64,000 nt of DNA, taken from contig CAYFSQ010000001.1 of assembly GCA_964345895.1 (NCBI GenBank), positions 1 through 64,000 of the forward strand. The letters are read 5' to 3'. How positions within the stretch are numbered: the stretch's first letter is position 1; each line of letters starts with the position of its first letter. Below the pieces are notes generated by a model that worked only from the letters and a program-made list of their open reading frames with translations, was not told where the DNA came from and searched no databases. Of the stretch, positions 56,491 to 64,000 are shown piece by piece. This stretch comes from DTU024 sp964345895. Its GTDB lineage: Bacteria > Bacillota > Clostridia > Christensenellales > Aristaeellaceae. The position numbers were made by a program, and so were the translations under genes.

Positions 56491-58842
56491 ATGACAAAAC
56501 AATCCATGAACCGCATACCGCTTGTGCCCTTGCGGGGGATGATGATATTTCCGCACACCGTGCTGCATTTTGATGTAGGCCGCCCCCAGAGCGTGGCGGC
56601 GGTGGAGCGTGCGCTGCTGGAAGGCCGCAAGGTGCTGATGGTGGCGCAAAAGGATGTGGATGCCGAAGCGCCCACCCTAAAAGATCTGTACGAAACAGGC
56701 ACCATTTCAGAAATCCGCCAGGTGCTTCATTTGCCCGGCAACAACCTGCGCGTGCTGGTGGAGGGCATAGGCCGCGCCCGCATGCTGGATATAGATTCCC
56801 AGGAAGGGGGCTGGGTTGCAACCTACGAGCCCATCCCTGCCTTTGACATGGCCAACATGAGCGAGGAAATCTCCGCCCTGGTACGCCTAACCAAGGAATA
56901 CTTTGACAACTACGCCCAGAGCAGCGGCCGCATATCCGCTGAGTTGCTGCGCTCGATTAAACGGATTGAAGATCCTGACAACCTGGCAGACACCATTGCC
57001 TCCAATGTTATCAACGACCTGAGCGATAAGCAGGGCATGCTGGATGTCCACGATGCTGCAGACCGTTTGGAGCAGCTTTGCATGTACCTGGCCAAGGAAA
57101 CCCAGCTGGCTGGTATTGAAAAAATGGTCCAGCTTCGGGTTAAAATGCAGATTGATAAGAACCAAAAGGATTACTATCTGCGGGAGCAGCTGAAGGTTAT
57201 CCAGGAGGAACTGGGCGAAGATGACCAGCAAGAGCTGGACGACATGCGCGCCCGGATGGAAAAAACGCCGCTGAATGAAGAAGCCCGTGAAAAGGTGGAG
57301 AAGGAGCTGGATCGCTTAAACCGCATGGCTCCCGGCACGCCGGAAGTATCGGTGAGCGAAAACTATATTCAGTGGATTTTGGACCTGCCCTGGGGCAAGT
57401 ACACCAAGGACCGCATGTCTCTGGACCGTGCCCGGCGTATTCTGGATGAAGATCACTTTGGCATGGACAAGGTGAAAGAGCGCATCATTGAGTTTCTTGC
57501 TGTGCGCGGCATGAAGATGAAGGGCGGCAAGGAGGATGCCTTGAAGGGCTCCATCCTGTGCTTTGTAGGCCCGCCAGGGGTGGGTAAAACCAGCATCGTC
57601 AAGGCCATCGCCAGGGCCATGGATCGTAAGTTTGTTCAGATGTCCCTGGGCGGCGTGCGGGATGAGGCGGAGATATACGGCCATCGCCGTACATATATCG
57701 GTGCTATTCCCGGCCGTATCATTTCCAATATCAAGCGCGCCGGCACCATGAACCCTGTCTTCCTCTTTGATGAGATTGACAAGATGGGCCACGACTTTCG
57801 GGGCGACCCCGCCAGCGCTATGCTGGAGGTATTGGACAGCGAGCAGAACAACCACTTCCGCGACCACTACCTGGAAGTCCCCTTCGATTTGTCCCAGGTG
57901 ATGTTTGTAACCACTGCCAACACAGCCGGGGAAATCCCCGCGCCGCTGCTGGATCGCATGGAAATTATCGAAGTTTCCAGCTACACAGAGGAAGAAAAAC
58001 GAGAGATTGCCAAGAAGCATCTGCTCAAACGCCAGATTTTGGAGAACGGACTGCCTCCCCGCAGCGTGCGCATGAATGACGCGGCCTTCCGTTTGGTGAT
58101 TGAAGGCTACACCCGGGAGGCGGGGGTACGCTCCCTAACCCGTGCGCTGGCGAAAATTGTGCGCAAAGCCGCCGTGGAAATGCTGGATACGGGCAAAGAA
58201 TACATCACCGTCAACAAAGACAAGGCCCGGCTGTACCTGGGGCCGGAACGCTTCCTTCGGGGTGAACTTCTCAGGGAGCCTGTGGTGGGCGTGGTCAATG
58301 GCCTTGCCTACACCGAGGTGGGCGGTGAAATGCTGGCGGTGGAATGCGTTGTCATGCCGGGCACCGGCAAGTTTTCCCTGACCGGCCAGTTGGGGGATGT
58401 GATGAAGGAAAGCGGCCAGGCCGCCTTAAGCTGGGTGCGTGCCCACGGGCAGGCCTATGGTCTGCAGGATGATTTCTCCCAAAAGAGCGATATTCATATC
58501 CATGTTCCGGAAGGTGCCACCCCCAAGGATGGCCCCTCCGCCGGCGTCACCATGGCCACCGCGCTGCTTTCAGCGCTGACTGGCCGTAAAGTGAAGCAGG
58601 ATGTAGCCATGACGGGGGAAATTACCCTGGCAGGGCGGGTGCTGCCTATCGGCGGTGTCAAGGAAAAGCTGCTGGCGGCCTTCAGGGCAGGGGTTAAAAC
58701 CCTGTGCCTGCCGGAAGAAAACAAGAAGGATGTGGAGGAGTTGCCGGAGAATATTCGCGCACACTTTGCCATCCATTATGTGTCCCGCATTCAGCAGGTT
58801 ATCGACGTAGCCCTGGCAGAGGAAGAAAAGAATGGACATTAA
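56491..58842 (+). CDS. lon: Endopeptidase La (Lon)
   Basis: 783 residues. An N-terminal substrate-binding domain (IPLVPLRGMMIFPHTVLHFDVGR) is followed by the AAA+ module with FVGPPGVGKTSIVKAIA and VFLFDEIDKMG and the protease domain with the catalytic serine in KDGPSAGVTMATAL and the lysine in IGGVKEKLLAAFRAG. Lon degrades misfolded and regulatory proteins. The ATG at 56491 with AGGAGG is used; the open frame extends upstream without support. Confidence 0.97.
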   Translation: MTKQSMNRIPLVPLRGMMIFPHTVLHFDVGRPQSVAAVERALLEGRKVLMVAQKDVDAEAPTLKDLYETGTISEIRQVLHLPGNNLRVLVEGIGRARMLDIDSQEGGWVATYEPIPAFDMANMSEEISALVRLTKEYFDNYAQSSGRISAELLRSIKRIEDPDNLADTIASNVINDLSDKQGMLDVHDAADRLEQLCMYLAKETQLAGIEKMVQLRVKMQIDKNQKDYYLREQLKVIQEELGEDDQQELDDMRARMEKTPLNEEAREKVEKELDRLNRMAPGTPEVSVSENYIQWILDLPWGKYTKDRMSLDRARRILDEDHFGMDKVKERIIEFLAVRGMKMKGGKEDALKGSILCFVGPPGVGKTSIVKAIARAMDRKFVQMSLGGVRDEAEIYGHRRTYIGAIPGRIISNIKRAGTMNPVFLFDEIDKMGHDFRGDPASAMLEVLDSEQNNHFRDHYLEVPFDLSQVMFVTTANTAGEIPAPLLDRMEIIEVSSYTEEEKREIAKKHLLKRQILENGLPPRSVRMNDAAFRLVIEGYTREAGVRSLTRALAKIVRKAAVEMLDTGKEYITVNKDKARLYLGPERFLRGELLREPVVGVVNGLAYTEVGGEMLAVECVVMPGTGKFSLTGQLGDVMKESGQAALSWVRAHGQAYGLQDDFSQKSDIHIHVPEGATPKDGPSAGVTMATALLSALTGRKVKQDVAMTGEITLAGRVLPIGGVKEKLLAAFRAGVKTLCLPEENKKDVEELPENIRAHFAIHYVSRIQQVIDVALAEEEKNGH

Positions 58843-59410
58843 AAGCGCGGCCTTTGTCATCAGCCTGCCCAAGTACGGCACCTTCCCGGGCAAAGGGCTA
58901 CCCCAGATTGCCGTAGCAGGCAAGAGCAATGTGGGCAAAAGCTCCCTCATCAATGGTTTGTGCCGCCGTAAAGGCCTGGCAAAGACCAGCGGAACCCCGG
59001 GTAAAACAAGGTTGATTAATGTGTTTTTACTCAATGAAACCTTGCACCTGATTGACCTGCCCGGCTACGGCTATGCCAAGGTAAGCAAAACTGAAAAGGA
59101 AAGCTGGGGCAAAATGATGGGGGAATACTTCAGCCAGTCCCAGGATTTAAAGGTGATGCTGCAATTGGTGGACATCCGCCACGAGCCGACGAAGGACGAC
59201 GTGCAGATGGTTAATTTCCTTAGGGACAACGGCATCCCCTTTATTGTGGCAGCAACCAAGGCAGATAAACTATCCAAAGCCCAGCGCCAGCGTGCCCTGC
59301 ACCTGGTTGCCCGCACCTTGGCCGTGCAGCCCTGGGATATTTTCCCCTGGTCGGCAGAGACGGGGGAAGGCCGTGATGCCATCCTGAAAAAATTGGACGA
59401 ATTTATTTAA
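58832..59410 (+). CDS. engB: Ribosome biogenesis GTPase EngB (YsxC)
   Basis: 192 residues. G1 is AGKSNVGKSSLIN, G2 and switch I include TSGTPGKTRLINVF, G3 is LIDLPGYGYAKV, G4 is ATKADKLSK, and G5 is in FPWSAETGEG. It helps assemble the 50S subunit. It overlaps the end of lon by 11 bases, the same order as in B. subtilis. Confidence 0.95.
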   Translation: MDIKSAAFVISLPKYGTFPGKGLPQIAVAGKSNVGKSSLINGLCRRKGLAKTSGTPGKTRLINVFLLNETLHLIDLPGYGYAKVSKTEKESWGKMMGEYFSQSQDLKVMLQLVDIRHEPTKDDVQMVNFLRDNGIPFIVAATKADKLSKAQRQRALHLVARTLAVQPWDIFPWSAETGEGRDAILKKLDEFI

Positions 59411-59414
59411 GCGT

Positions 59415-59443
59415 TTGCGCCAACCCCCGGCCTGTGGTATGAT
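59415..59443 (+). promoter_or_regulatory. Promoter of the GNAT-like gene
   Basis: TTGCGC (59415-59420), 17 bases, TATGAT (59438-59443) preceded by TGG. It shares both hexamers with the secG promoter. Confidence 0.55.
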
Positions 59444-59476
59444 AAATATGCATAATCATCCGGAAGGGGTGTTTAT

Positions 59477-60583
59477 ATGTTGCATGTAGAAATTCTGCAC
59501 AGAAACACGAAGGACCTGCAGCCTTTTATTCAGTTGCCCTTTGACCTGTACAAGGGCGATAGCAACTGGGCGCCGCCGGTGCGCCGAAAATTGCTGGACA
59601 GCCTGCTAAGCGACGAGAATGATTTGTTGGCCCATTCCCAGCCGCAGTTTTTCCTTGCCTACCAGGGGGATACGCCCATCGCCCGTGTGATGGCGGGGAT
59701 GGATACTCACCTGGGAGAAGGGGTGGGCTGGTTCAGCCTGTTTGAAAGCGAAGATAATATGGATGGCGTGCGTGCCGTGCTGGATGCGGCTTGCGCCTAT
59801 TTAAAAGAAAAAGGCGCTACACAGGTTGTGGGGCCCATTGCCCCCCAGTATGACCTGCTGAACCGCGGATTGCTGGTGGACGCTTTCGATGGGCTGCCTG
59901 TGCTTCACAACCCCTACAACAAGGCCTATTATCCCGCCCTTCTTGAAGGCTACGGCTTTGTAAAAAAGAGGGATTATCTTGCCTATCAGATTCCCATCGC
60001 CGATGTACCCCTGGAAAAAATGGAGCCCCTCGCCCAGAAGGTGGAGCAGCGTTTCAACTTCAGGGTGGAGCAGATTCCCTCCCAGCGCTTAGGCCTTCGG
60101 CTAGCACGGGAGATTGCCAGCATCATCGCCAAGGCATCCAAAGCAACAGGGGAGGATGTGCCTACGCCAGAGGATATCCAGCAATTGTTGGAGCGATTGA
60201 AAACCATCTACCGGGGGGAACTGTGCGTCATGGCCTACGCCGGGGAAAAACCCATCGGTGTGGTGTTGGCCTTTCCCGACAATACCCCCTACCTTCAAGC
60301 GCTGGATGGCGTAGAAACGCCCCTTCGGGTGTTGAAGGCCGTGTTGTCCATGAAGAATGTTATCACCGTGCGCTGCCCCATGCAGTCGGTGGTGCCGGAA
60401 TACCAGAGCAAGGCAGTTAACCTGGCCATGATTCATCATGCCATCAGCAACGCAAAACGCCTGGGCTATACCTATATTGAAGGCTCCACCGTGCCGGAAG
60501 ATGATGTGGTGTCCATCAACAACACGTTGCTTGCAGGGGGCAGGCACTACCGTACTTACCGCGTGTACACCAAAGATTTGTAA
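59477..60583 (+). CDS. GNAT-superfamily acetyltransferase-like protein
   Basis: 368 residues. The pattern FIQLPFDLYKGDSNWAPPVRRKLLD, FFLAYQGDTPIARVMAGMD, WFSLFESEDN, GPIAPQYDLLNRGLLVDAF and YYPALLEGYGFVKKRDYLAY belongs to a family of large GNAT-like proteins (YghO-type). A C-terminal part with GELCVMAYAGEKPIGVVLAFPDN and AKRLGYTYIEGS looks like a second GNAT half. The substrate is unknown. It has its own promoter between engB and secG. Confidence 0.7.
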   Translation: MLHVEILHRNTKDLQPFIQLPFDLYKGDSNWAPPVRRKLLDSLLSDENDLLAHSQPQFFLAYQGDTPIARVMAGMDTHLGEGVGWFSLFESEDNMDGVRAVLDAACAYLKEKGATQVVGPIAPQYDLLNRGLLVDAFDGLPVLHNPYNKAYYPALLEGYGFVKKRDYLAYQIPIADVPLEKMEPLAQKVEQRFNFRVEQIPSQRLGLRLAREIASIIAKASKATGEDVPTPEDIQQLLERLKTIYRGELCVMAYAGEKPIGVVLAFPDNTPYLQALDGVETPLRVLKAVLSMKNVITVRCPMQSVVPEYQSKAVNLAMIHHAISNAKRLGYTYIEGSTVPEDDVVSINNTLLAGGRHYRTYRVYTKDL

Positions 60584-60595
60584 AGTGCGCAAGCC

Positions 60596-60624
60596 TTGCG
60601 CTTTGCGGACAGTTATGGTATGAT
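60596..60624 (+). promoter_or_regulatory. secG promoter
   Basis: TTGCGC (60596-60601), 17 bases, TATGAT (60619-60624) preceded by TGG. Confidence 0.55.
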
Positions 60625-60657
60625 TCATGTCGTTGATTTGAAAGAGAGGGATTGACT

Positions 60658-60894
60658 ATGTCCGGTATTCAATTGGTGATGACCATTCTGCTGATGATTT
60701 CAGCCCTTGTGCTGATTGGATCTGTATTGCTGCAAAAGGGTGATGCTGAAGGTATTGCCGCCTTAGGTGCATCCACGGGCGAAAGCTATTTCGGCCGCAA
60801 CAAGGAAAAGTCTGCCCAAGGCAAGCTGGCGCAGCTGACCAAGGTATCCGCTGGCGTGTTCGTTGTGCTGACGCTGGCCATGCTGTTCATCTAA
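60658..60894 (+). CDS. secG: Protein translocase subunit SecG
   Basis: 78 residues with two membrane helices. The first is LVMTILLMISALVLIGSVLL, followed by QKGDAEGIAALG and a FGRN segment, then a second helix VSAGVFVVLTLAMLFI. SecG is the small auxiliary subunit of the SecYEG channel. The ATG at 60658 follows GAGAGGG; a TTG six bases upstream is possible. A strong terminator follows. Confidence 0.9.
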   Translation: MSGIQLVMTILLMISALVLIGSVLLQKGDAEGIAALGASTGESYFGRNKEKSAQGKLAQLTKVSAGVFVVLTLAMLFI

Positions 60895-60910
60895 CATCGA
60901 TGCCCTTACA

Positions 60911-60938
60911 GGCTGGCGCATAGCGTCAGCCTTTTTTT
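60911..60938 (+). terminator. Terminator of secG
   Basis: GGCTGGCGC and GCGTCAGCC form a 9-bp stem (one G-T pair) with an ATA loop, then seven T. Confidence 0.85.
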
Positions 60939-60970
60939 GGTAGCGAACGCTTGTATGATAGGAGTATGCG

Positions 60971-62893
60971 TTGATTGTCCTCAGTGCCCAGCAAGTAAGC
61001 AAAGCCTTTGGCGTCCATCAGGTATTGAAGGACGTCAGTTTTGTGCTGCAAACTGGGCAGCGTATGGGCCTGGTGGGCGTCAATGGCTCGGGCAAAAGCA
61101 CGCTGCTTCGGCTGATTACCGGGGAACTGTCCATAGACGGCGGCAGCATCAGCCTGCAAAGGGGCATGCGGGTGGGGTACCTTGCCCAAAGCTGGCGGCC
61201 TGACAGTGGCTCTACGGTGCTGGATGAGCTGGAAAAGGTGTTTGAGCCTGTGCGATTGCTGGAAGAGAAGATGCGCAGCCTGGAGCAGCAGATGGCCCAT
61301 ACCCTGGATGCTCAAGAGCTGGAACGCCTGGGAAATGACTATGCCCGGACCATGCACCTCTTTGAGGAAGGGGATGGCTATGCCCGGCATTCTTTGGTGC
61401 AGGGCGTGCTGTCCGGCCTCGGTTTTCTAAATGCCCAGCATCAGGAGGCCGCCAAGCTAAGCGGGGGCGAGCTGACCAGGCTCAGCCTGGGGCGGCTGCT
61501 TTTACAAAAACCCGATATCCTGTTGCTGGACGAGCCCACCAACCACCTGGACCTGGATGCCCTTAAATGGCTGGAGGAGTATTTATCCTCCTACCCCGGC
61601 GCTGTGATGCTGGTCAGCCACGACCGGTACTTTTTAGACAGGGTCTGCACCGATATGGTGGAGCTGTTAATGGGGGAAAGTGAGCAGTATAAGGGCAACT
61701 ATTCAAGGTATATGGAGCAGCGGGTAGAGCGGTTCGAGTCCCGCCGCCGTGCCTTTGACCAACAGCAAAAGGAGATAGAGCGGCAGGAGGCCATCATTGA
61801 GCGGTTCCGCTCCTTCAACCGTGAAAAATCCATCCGTGCCGCGGAAAGCCGCGTTAAAAAACTGGAAAAGATGGAGCGGCTCAGCAAGCCTTCGGAGGAA
61901 AAACAGATTCACTTCCGCTTCACTGCCCGCAGGCGGATGGGGGAGGAAGCGCTGAAGGTGAAGGGCATGGAAAAGTCCTTCGGTGACAAACAACTGTTTG
62001 AGAATGCCTCCCTGTTTCTTGAGTCTGGCGACCGCGCCATCCTGATAGGCGCAAATGGCATTGGCAAGACCACCTTCCTGGAATGCCTGCTGGGGCGGCA
62101 GCAGCCGGACAAGGGCATTGTAGACTTTGGCACCAATGCAGATATCGGCTACTACGACCAGAAGCAGCAGCGGCTCCATGATGAAAAAAATGTCATCAAC
62201 GAAGTTTGGGACGATTTTCCCCGCATGACCCAGACAGAGGTGCGCAGCGCCTTGGGGCTGTTCCTCTTTAGCGGGGATGAAGTGTTTGACAAGGTGTCTA
62301 CCCTGTCCGGCGGCGAAAAGGCGCGGGTAGCGCTGACCAAGCTGATGCTGCGCAAAGACAATTTCCTGATCCTGGACGAACCCACCAACCACCTGGATGC
62401 TGACAGCAGGGAAATGCTGGAGGAAGCCCTGGAGGATTTTGACGGGACCATTCTGGCCGTATCCCATGACCGATACTTTATCAACCGTCTTGCCAACAAG
62501 GTGGTGGTGATGCACAAGGATGGCCTGGTCGTCTATGAGGGCAACTACGATGAGTATCTTATACAGAAGGAACGGCAGGACAATGGGGATGGGGTTGCCT
62601 TCAGCGGCATCACCCGCACAGAGATTGCCAAACAGCGCAGAAAAAGCCGGGAAGAACAGAATCTATACAATCGCCTGAAAAATGCGGTGCAGGAAGCGGA
62701 AAAGGCTGTTATCCAGGCAGAAGAGGCCAAAGAGCAGCTGGAAGAAAGCATGGCAGACCCGGAGGTCTACACCAACCCGGACAGGGCACAGGAGGTGGCC
62801 AAGGCCTACCAGCAAGCCAAGCAAGAAACCGAAAACGCTTATGCTGTTTGGGAAAAAGCGGAGGAAGCCCTGCTTGCTTTTGAGGAAGAATGA
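60971..62893 (+). CDS. ABC-F family ATPase (YdiF/Uup-like)
   Basis: 640 residues, two ABC cassettes: GVNGSGKSTLL, LSGGELTRLSLG, LLLDEPTNHLD and GANGIGKTTFL, LSGGEKARVAL, LILDEPTNHLD. A C-terminal coiled coil (residues 560-640, rich in E, A, K and Q) is typical of the YdiF/Uup type, which acts on the ribosome during translation and is not usually a drug resistance factor. The start is TTG at 60971, six bases after AGGAG; an ATG at 60966 stops after two codons. It differs clearly from the Lsa-like gene at 6.7 kb. Confidence 0.87.
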   Translation: MIVLSAQQVSKAFGVHQVLKDVSFVLQTGQRMGLVGVNGSGKSTLLRLITGELSIDGGSISLQRGMRVGYLAQSWRPDSGSTVLDELEKVFEPVRLLEEKMRSLEQQMAHTLDAQELERLGNDYARTMHLFEEGDGYARHSLVQGVLSGLGFLNAQHQEAAKLSGGELTRLSLGRLLLQKPDILLLDEPTNHLDLDALKWLEEYLSSYPGAVMLVSHDRYFLDRVCTDMVELLMGESEQYKGNYSRYMEQRVERFESRRRAFDQQQKEIERQEAIIERFRSFNREKSIRAAESRVKKLEKMERLSKPSEEKQIHFRFTARRRMGEEALKVKGMEKSFGDKQLFENASLFLESGDRAILIGANGIGKTTFLECLLGRQQPDKGIVDFGTNADIGYYDQKQQRLHDEKNVINEVWDDFPRMTQTEVRSALGLFLFSGDEVFDKVSTLSGGEKARVALTKLMLRKDNFLILDEPTNHLDADSREMLEEALEDFDGTILAVSHDRYFINRLANKVVVMHKDGLVVYEGNYDEYLIQKERQDNGDGVAFSGITRTEIAKQRRKSREEQNLYNRLKNAVQEAEKAVIQAEEAKEQLEESMADPEVYTNPDRAQEVAKAYQQAKQETENAYAVWEKAEEALLAFEEE

Positions 62894-62920
62894 GGCGTTT
62901 CACCTTTTCCATACAAGCGG

Positions 62921-62949
62921 TTGACAAACTGTTTTTTATGCATTATAAT
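62921..62949 (+). promoter_or_regulatory. Promoter of the met leader and metN
   Basis: TTGACA (62921-62926), 17 bases, TATAAT (62944-62949): a perfect consensus promoter. Transcription would start near 62956. Confidence 0.85.
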
Positions 62950-62983
62950 GCGCCCAAGACCGAAGAAGAAAGGAGGCTTCCAC

Positions 62984-63061
62984 ATGAAAACTACCATGAT
63001 GATGCGAATGTCCATGATGATGTGCGAGGCTTCCCCGCGCTTCTTCTGTTGCGTCGCTTAA
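62984..63061 (+). CDS. Methionine-rich leader peptide of metN
   Basis: A 25-residue ORF with AGGAGG seven bases before the ATG, between a consensus promoter and a terminator. Eight of 25 residues are methionine (positions 1, 5-7, 9 and 11-13, with the run MMMRMSMMM at residues 5-13), and cysteines are at 14, 22 and 23. The density of Met codons upstream of a methionine transporter fits an attenuation leader peptide that senses charged Met-tRNA. The stop codon TAA at 63059-63061 lies within the left arm of a possible antiterminator. Too short for standard ORF calling. The regulatory role is inferred. Confidence 0.75.
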   Translation: MKTTMMMRMSMMMCEASPRFFCCVA

Positions 63062-63114
63062 TCTGGTTTTAGATGATATAAGCCCGCTTCGCGAAGTGCG
63101 ATAGCGGGCTTTTT
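63056..63114 (+). promoter_or_regulatory. metN attenuator: antiterminator and terminator hairpins
   Basis: Terminator: AAGCCCGCT (63080-63088) pairs with AGCGGGCTT (63103-63111), a 9-bp stem ending in TTTTT. Antiterminator: GCTTAATCT (63056-63064) pairs with AGAT (63071-63074) and TAAGC (63079-63083) with four bulged bases. The two share 63080-63083, so they exclude each other. The left antiterminator arm covers the leader stop codon. Hand-folded, not calculated. Confidence 0.65.
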
Positions 63115-63138
63115 ATGTCTGTTGGAAGGGAGAAAGCA

Positions 63139-64000
63139 TTGGCTTCTGAAAAGAAAACACCCCTGATTGCCATTCGAAACCTGTCAAAAACCTACCAAGG
63201 CACCGATGGGGAGATTAAAGCCCTGGACGGGGTAACGCTGGAAGTAAGGGAGAAGGAAATCTACGGCATCGTCGGCATGAGCGGGGCGGGAAAATCGACG
63301 CTGATCCGCTGCATGAACCGCCTTGATACACCCAGCGGCGGAGACGTCCTCTACAAGGGGCAAAGCATCCTGACCATGAACCCCAGCGAACTGATTGCCA
63401 CCCGGCGCAAGGTCAGCATGATTTTTCAGCAGTTCAACCTCTTTATGCAGCGCACGGTGGGACGGAATGTGCGCTATCCACTGGAGTTAAGCGGCGTTCC
63501 CGCCAAGGAGGCGGAGGAAAGGGTACGGGAGCTGCTGAAGATTGTCGATCTGGAAGACAAGATCAACGCGTACCCAGCCCAATTATCCGGTGGACAAAAG
63601 CAGCGTGTAGCCATCGCCCGTGCCCTGGCCAATGAGCCCGAAGTGCTGCTGTGCGACGAGGCCACAAGTGCCCTGGACCCGATGACTACCCAATCCATTC
63701 TGTCCCTGCTGAAGGGCATTAACCAGCGTCTGGGCATTACCATTGTCATCATTACCCACGAGATGGCGGTCATCCGCCAGGTATGCACCAGGGTGGCCAT
63801 ACTGGATGGCGGCAGGGTTGCGGAAGAAGGGCCGGTGGATGAGGTATTCCTCCACACCAAGTCCGACGCAGGCAGGCGGTTGTTCGGCATCCTGCCCGAA
63901 ACTCCCGATGAAGATCCCGGCGTCCCCGCCATGCGCATCGTGTTTGACGGCACCGCCCGGGAGAAGCCCATCATCGCGACCCTCATTAAGCAGCATGGTG
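63139..64000 (+). CDS. metN: Methionine ABC transporter ATP-binding protein MetN, cut by the window end
   Basis: At least 287 residues are visible; the stop lies beyond 64000. ABC motifs: GIVGMSGAGKSTLIR (Walker A), MIFQQFNLF (Q-loop), QLSGGQKQRVAIARAL, EVLLCDEATSALDP (Walker B) and IVIITHEMAVIRQVC. From about residue 262 a NIL domain starts (MRIVFDGTAREKPII), the methionine-binding regulatory domain found on MetN. This separates it from other amino acid transporters. The start is TTG at 63139 with GGAAGGGAG upstream; an in-frame ATG at 63115 lies on the terminator T-run without a ribosome binding site. metI and metQ are expected beyond the window. Confidence 0.9.
   Translation, partial: MASEKKTPLIAIRNLSKTYQGTDGEIKALDGVTLEVREKEIYGIVGMSGAGKSTLIRCMNRLDTPSGGDVLYKGQSILTMNPSELIATRRKVSMIFQQFNLFMQRTVGRNVRYPLELSGVPAKEAEERVRELLKIVDLEDKINAYPAQLSGGQKQRVAIARALANEPEVLLCDEATSALDPMTTQSILSLLKGINQRLGITIVIITHEMAVIRQVCTRVAILDGGRVAEEGPVDEVFLHTKSDAGRRLFGILPETPDEDPGVPAMRIVFDGTAREKPIIATLIKQHG

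Noticed and set aside
60966..60974. ATG CGT TGA just before the second ABC-F gene, as a possible minimal upstream ORF
   Set aside because: The ATG is one base from AGGAG, too close for initiation, while the overlapping TTG at 60971 has correct spacing. Probably chance.
62894..63138. S-box or T-box riboswitch before metN
   Set aside because: I saw no T-box tGGtACCgCG-like element or antiterminator bulge and no S-box core. The space is filled by a promoter, leader ORF and hairpins. Only a covariance search could exclude them fully.
1..64000. CRISPR arrays, insertion sequences, prophage, tRNA and rRNA genes
   Set aside because: No regularly spaced repeats, transposase or integrase motifs, or tRNA/rRNA-like segments were seen in any gap. 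The gaps are short and mostly explained by promoters and terminators.

Overview
The window looks like chromosomal core DNA of a moderately GC-rich Firmicute of the class Clostridia. I place it no more finely than that. The evidence is a V-type ATPase operon in the Enterococcus hirae ntp gene order, a short HisG with HisZ, the spoVB-mazG-hup-rqcP string, PurR of the Gram-positive type next to pth and mfd, a tig-clpP-clpX-lon-engB string, and strong AGGAGG ribosome binding sites with frequent TTG or GTG starts. I see no rRNA, tRNA, CRISPR array, prophage or insertion sequence, and no gene-free gap longer than 300 bases.

Layout. 1-5.3 kb: spoVB, mazG, hup and rqcP forward, then a reverse PHP-type histidinol phosphatase, a tiny basic protein and a YaiI-family protein. 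5.3-13 kb: a Tat-exported C_GCAxxG_C_C protein diverging from an exported MsrB, a reverse Lsa-type ABC-F gene with an attenuator leader, a glyoxalase, NudC, pyruvate kinase and PurB. 13-16.2 kb (reverse): FRG-domain protein, OadB-type Na+ pump beta subunit, a 37-residue OadG-like protein and a membrane-anchored hydrolase. 16.4-24 kb: the his operon (yerC-like, hisZGDCBAF, hisIE) without hisH, ending in a DUF1275 membrane protein. 24-29.7 kb: YwlG, SfsA, YggS, DsrE-like, Ogt, pirin and a divergent second pyruvate kinase. 29.7-35.8 kb: a seven-gene reverse operon from an unknown membrane protein to manA. 35.9-39 kb: uvrA with a zinc-ribbon gene. 39.2-47.6 kb: the V-ATPase operon. 47.7-52.7 kb: purR-pth-mfd, reverse. 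52.9-60.9 kb: tig, clpP, clpX, lon, engB, a GNAT-like protein and secG. 61-64 kb: a second ABC-F gene, then a methionine-rich leader peptide and attenuator before metN, which runs off the end.

Themes. The V-ATPase rotor subunit keeps all five Na+ ligands known from E. hirae NtpK. With the OadB-type pump subunit this suggests sodium-based energetics. Regulation is readable in several gaps. The metN leader encodes a 25-residue peptide with eight methionines followed by mutually exclusive antiterminator and terminator hairpins, which looks like ribosome-mediated attenuation of methionine uptake. The Lsa-type ABC-F gene has a five-codon leader peptide, a terminator, and a segment able to pair with its own Shine-Dalgarno and start codon. 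Further candidates are inverted PurBoxes before purR, a LexA-like box in the uvrA promoter, and a perfect palindrome filling the spacer of the promoter of the Tat-exported protein. Seven promoters share the extended -10 sequence TGGTATRAT.

All calls come from reading the sequence and recalled family motifs. No database search or folding calculation was run.
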